Source: [Clostridium] celerecrescens 18A
GTDB taxonomy: Bacteria; Bacillota; Clostridia; Lachnospirales; Lachnospiraceae
Direction of reading: 5' to 3'
NCBI RefSeq assembly: GCF_002797975.1
Contig: NZ_PGET01000001.1
Coordinates: 4,080,001 to 4,144,000 of the forward strand
DNA: 64,000 nucleotides
In this document: piece by piece, positions 61,335-64,000 of the stretch
Layout of the letters: every line of letters begins with the position of its first letter
How positions within the stretch are numbered: the stretch's first letter is position 1
Notes under the pieces: model-generated
What the model was told of the DNA's origin: nothing
Seen by the model: the letters and a program-made list of their open reading frames with translations, nothing else
The model's database searches: none
Made by a program: the position numbers and the translations under genes

Positions 61335-62405
61335 ATGAAATTCATACATATTGCAGATGTTCACTGGGGCATGAGCCCGGACAGCGACAAGCCCTGGAGC
61401 AAGGAGCGGTATCAGGACATCAAGGACACCTTTGCAAAGGCGGTCAGCCAGGCAAAGGCCCTGGAAGCCAACTGCCTCTTTATTTCCGGAGACTTATTTC
61501 ACCGCCAGCCCCTGGCCAGAGATTTGAAAGAAGTAAATTTTCTATTTACTACCATACCGGATATCCATGTGATCATCATTGCCGGAAACCATGACCGCAT
61601 CCGGAACAACTCTGCCCTTCTAAGCTTCACCTGGGCTCCCAATGTATCTTATCTCATGGGAGGGGAGCTGGAAAGCGTTTACTTTAAGGACATCAATACC
61701 GAAGTTTACGGTTTCAGTTACCACTCAGCAGAAATCCCGGAAAACCGCCTTGATCATTTAAAGGTGCCCAACAACGGACGAATCCATGTCCTGCTTGGTC
61801 ATGGGGGTGATGCCAACCACATCCCCTTTGACAAGGGCGCCATGGCCAATCTGGACTTTTCCTACATCGCCATGGGGCACATCCACCGGCCGGAGATCTT
61901 ACTGGAAAACCGTATGGCATTTGCCGGTTCCTTAGAGCCGCTTGATAAGACGGAATCCGGACAGCACGGCATGATGGTGGGGGAGATCAATGAGGTGACC
62001 CGTATGGTGACTTCCTTAAAGTTCATTCCCCTTGCAAGGCTTCAGTATATCTCCCTGGCAGTTAATGTAACAACTGCCACTACCAATACGGAACTTGCCA
62101 TGAAAATTACCCAGGAAATCCAGAACCGGGGATCGGAAAACATATTCCGGTTTCGAATCCGCGGCATGAGGGACCCTGACATTTCCTTTGACTTAGAGAT
62201 GCTTTCCACCCGTTTTAAGATCATGGAAATCATTGACGAATCTGAACCTCAGTATGATTTTCCCGCATTGTTTGCCGAACATCCCAGCGACATGATCGGT
62301 TTCTTTATCCAGGCCCTTCAGAAACCAGAGATGAGCCCTGTGGAAAAAAAGGCCCTTCATTACGGCATCAACGCATTGCTTCGAACAACGGACGAAAGGA
62401 GCTGA
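61335..62405 (+). CDS. SbcD/YhaO-like DNA repair exonuclease
   Basis: A 356-residue Mre11-family metallophosphoesterase. Motifs: FIHIADVHWGMSPDSDKPWS (DxH, about 3-22), CLFISGDLFHRQPLA (GDxxH, about 49-63), VIIIAGNHDRIRNNSAL (GNHD, about 86-102), HVLLGHGGDANHIPFDKG (about 155-172) and YIAMGHIHRPEI (GHxH). The C-terminal cap differs from that of E. coli SbcD. ATG at 61335 follows GAGGTAATGATA. It lies directly before a Rad50/YhaN-like ATPase gene (4 nt apart), so they form the nuclease-ATPase pair. Confidence 0.9.
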   Translation: MKFIHIADVHWGMSPDSDKPWSKERYQDIKDTFAKAVSQAKALEANCLFISGDLFHRQPLARDLKEVNFLFTTIPDIHVIIIAGNHDRIRNNSALLSFTWAPNVSYLMGGELESVYFKDINTEVYGFSYHSAEIPENRLDHLKVPNNGRIHVLLGHGGDANHIPFDKGAMANLDFSYIAMGHIHRPEILLENRMAFAGSLEPLDKTESGQHGMMVGEINEVTRMVTSLKFIPLARLQYISLAVNVTTATTNTELAMKITQEIQNRGSENIFRFRIRGMRDPDISFDLEMLSTRFKIMEIIDESEPQYDFPALFAEHPSDMIGFFIQALQKPEMSPVEKKALHYGINALLRTTDERS

Positions 62406-62409
62406 CCCC

Positions 62410-64000
62410 ATGAAAATAATTGATATCTATATCAATGGCTTTGGGAAATTCCATGGCAGAAACCTTACCTTCCGGGATGGGCTAAACATTGTATATGGGA
62501 AAAATGAGGCCGGAAAATCCACCATCCATACGTTCATCCGGGGAATGCTTTTCGGTATTGAACGCCAGAGAGGCCGTGCATCCCGGAATGATCTTTACAC
62601 AAAATTCGAGCCTTGGGAAAACAGCGGTACTTATGAGGGGCAGATACGGCTGGAGCATAAGGATCACATTTACCGGATCGAACGCACCTTCCAGAAGAAT
62701 AAAAAAGAGTTTAAGATCGTAGATGAAACTGCCGGACGGGAAATAGAACCGACTAAGGCATTTTTAGATGACTTATTATGCGGTTTAAGCGAATCGGCAT
62801 ACATTAACACCGTCAGTATCGGCCAGCTTAAAAGCGCTACCGATGAGGGCATGGTTTCCGAACTTAAAAATTACATAGCCAACTTAAACACCACGGGAAA
62901 CCTGGCCCTTAATATCACAAAGGCGGCCGCCTTTTTAAAATCACAGAAAAAGGAGCTGGAATCCCAGATGGTTCCGGAAGCGGCCCGGACTTATACCTCG
63001 TTATTAAGCGAAATCCGCAACACAGAAAAGGAAATCTCATCTCCGGAGTATGAAAACCAGATTCAGGAATACCATAAGCTCCGCTCCCATATCAGGGTAT
63101 CCATGGAGGAACAGCAAAAGGAAAAGGAAGAACTTCTTCAAAAAGCCGCAAGGGGCAGGCAGGTACTGAACAGCAACCAGTTTTCCGACCAGGCATCTAT
63201 TAACGCCTGTCAGGCAAAGGCCCAGGAAAATTATGATGAATATATGGAAGCCAGGGCGGCCTGCAATAAAAAACCGAGAAAGATCTTTTCTGTCCTTTCC
63301 CTGGTCATAGCCACCTTGCTGTTATGCGGCACGGGAGTGCTTTATTATCTGGGAGAAGCAAATTATTTCACCGCTTACTATGGACTTGACCTCCTCCTTT
63401 TGCTGGGTGTTTTTATCGGAACCGCCACGATCTTCTACCTGATCGGCCTGATCCTGTTTTTACGGTTAAGGCACAGCCAAAAGGACATGGAAATGAGCGC
63501 CAAGATTTTGCAGGAGATCCTGTCCAGGCATTTGGGAAATACTGAGATATCTTCAGATTCGATCCGTGCATTCCAGACAAAGATGGCAGAGTTCACCCGC
63601 TTATGCTCAGCGGTAGCCAAATCGGAAGCCGTCATCACTCAAAAAGCGAAAGAAATTGAGGATCTTTCAAAAAAGCAGGAAAATTGCGGGGAATCCATTG
63701 AAAAGCAGCAGAAAAGCCAGTGGGAGCTGGAGAAAAAGCTGGAGCACTTATCAAGCTGCAAAACCCAGGCAGAAGGACTTAAGCACATCCTGGCAGAGAA
63801 CGACCGGATCCGGGAAGAAATATCCGCCATTGACTTAGCACTGGAAACTATGACCAGCCTTTCCTCCTCTATCCGTGATTCCTTTGGCCTGTATTTAAAT
63901 AAAACAGCCTCTGACCTTATTGCCGGAATCACAGGGGGAATCTATACCAGTATGAGCGTAGATGAGAACCTGAATGTATTTTTGAATACAAAAACCAAAC
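62410..64000 (+). CDS. YhaN/Rad50-like ATPase, truncated by the window edge
   Basis: The gene starts at ATG 62410 and stays open for 530 codons to the right edge, so it is partial here. Walker A is VYGKNEAGKSTIHTFIRG (about residues 29-46), typical for the AAA_23/27 class of SMC-like ATPases. A Q-loop-like TVSIGQLK follows (about 137). Coiled-coil segments with a hinge-less middle follow. At about 298-318 and 323-352 there are two strongly hydrophobic segments (SVLSLVIATLLLCGTGVLYYL, GLDLLLLLGVFIGTATIFYL) where Rad50 would have a zinc hook. The end, SDLIAGITGGIYTSMSVDE, is near the C-terminal ATPase half. Partner of the exonuclease at 61335. Confidence 0.85.
   Translation, partial: MKIIDIYINGFGKFHGRNLTFRDGLNIVYGKNEAGKSTIHTFIRGMLFGIERQRGRASRNDLYTKFEPWENSGTYEGQIRLEHKDHIYRIERTFQKNKKEFKIVDETAGREIEPTKAFLDDLLCGLSESAYINTVSIGQLKSATDEGMVSELKNYIANLNTTGNLALNITKAAAFLKSQKKELESQMVPEAARTYTSLLSEIRNTEKEISSPEYENQIQEYHKLRSHIRVSMEEQQKEKEELLQKAARGRQVLNSNQFSDQASINACQAKAQENYDEYMEARAACNKKPRKIFSVLSLVIATLLLCGTGVLYYLGEANYFTAYYGLDLLLLLGVFIGTATIFYLIGLILFLRLRHSQKDMEMSAKILQEILSRHLGNTEISSDSIRAFQTKMAEFTRLCSAVAKSEAVITQKAKEIEDLSKKQENCGESIEKQQKSQWELEKKLEHLSSCKTQAEGLKHILAENDRIREEISAIDLALETMTSLSSSIRDSFGLYLNKTASDLIAGITGGIYTSMSVDENLNVFLNTKTK

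Overview
The window looks like a chromosomal segment of a spore-forming Lachnospiraceae bacterium (Clostridia), most like Lacrimispora or former Clostridium cluster XIVa; this placement is inferred. It rests on moderate G+C with strong AGGAGG ribosome-binding sites, a large Alu-type SRP RNA, a T-box before metG, spore genes (spoVG, spmB, a GerM-like lipoprotein), a GlgC/GlgD pair, meso-diaminopimelate dehydrogenase and a clostridial Tad pilus locus. Most of the window is ordinary core genome. No tRNA, rRNA, complete insertion sequence or CRISPR array was seen.

Layout. 0-8.1 kb: a minus-strand operon pfkA-dnaX-ybaB-recR-TPR protein-HAD phosphatase-cvpA. Three of its gene junctions are filled by a structured repeat that also carries the next gene's ribosome-binding site. 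8.2-8.6 kb: SRP RNA with its own promoter and terminator. 8.6-12.3 kb: an accessory island with decayed DNA, an RHS-repeat relic, a DUF4279 (immunity-like) gene and a broken RHS polymorphic-toxin gene. 12.6-18.4 kb: tadA, an anaerobic ribonucleotide reductase activase, a repeat-rich acidic protein, nagB, a hemerythrin, a HIT protein and a TIGR01440 protein. 18.5-25.6 kb: an oligopeptide-binding lipoprotein, oleate hydratase, a TetR regulator, rsmA, tatD and a TraX-family membrane protein. 25.6-28.0 kb: metG behind a T-box leader. 28.1-35.6 kb: a DUF885 peptidase-like lipoprotein, a GerM-like lipoprotein with a MarR regulator, spmB, an Spx/ArsC protein, a MurG-type glycosyltransferase, a sigma factor, a HIT protein and a rhomboid protease.

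35.7-39.9 kb: a plus-strand metal-uptake cassette (Fur-family regulator, small Cys-rich membrane protein, ZnuA, ZnuC, ZnuB, lipoprotein). Its promoter lies between two near-identical palindromic operators. The cassette is bracketed by two copies of the 3' end of the neighbouring FHA-domain gene, which suggests that it was inserted between the FHA gene and the rhomboid gene. 39.9-50.0 kb: a minus-strand Tad/Flp pilus operon: prepilin peptidase, CpaE-like, CpaF, TadB, TadC, Flp pilin, DUF5702, TadE-like protein with twin Cys motifs, second prepilin peptidase, small TadE-like protein, FHA protein.

50.3-64 kb: an ArsR regulator, a YaaL-like protein, an alpha-amylase-family enzyme with glycogen branching enzyme, a small kinase, a DUF3783 protein, diaminopimelate dehydrogenase, spoVG, glgD and glgC (the enzymes for glycogen precursor supply and branching lie on both sides of this block), asnS, and an Mre11/Rad50-like pair. 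The ATPase of that pair runs off the right edge and carries membrane segments. The most unusual items are the zinc cassette and its flanking duplication, the RBS-carrying repeat family, the collapsed RHS toxin locus and the pilus-operon protein with tandem metal-binding-like motifs.
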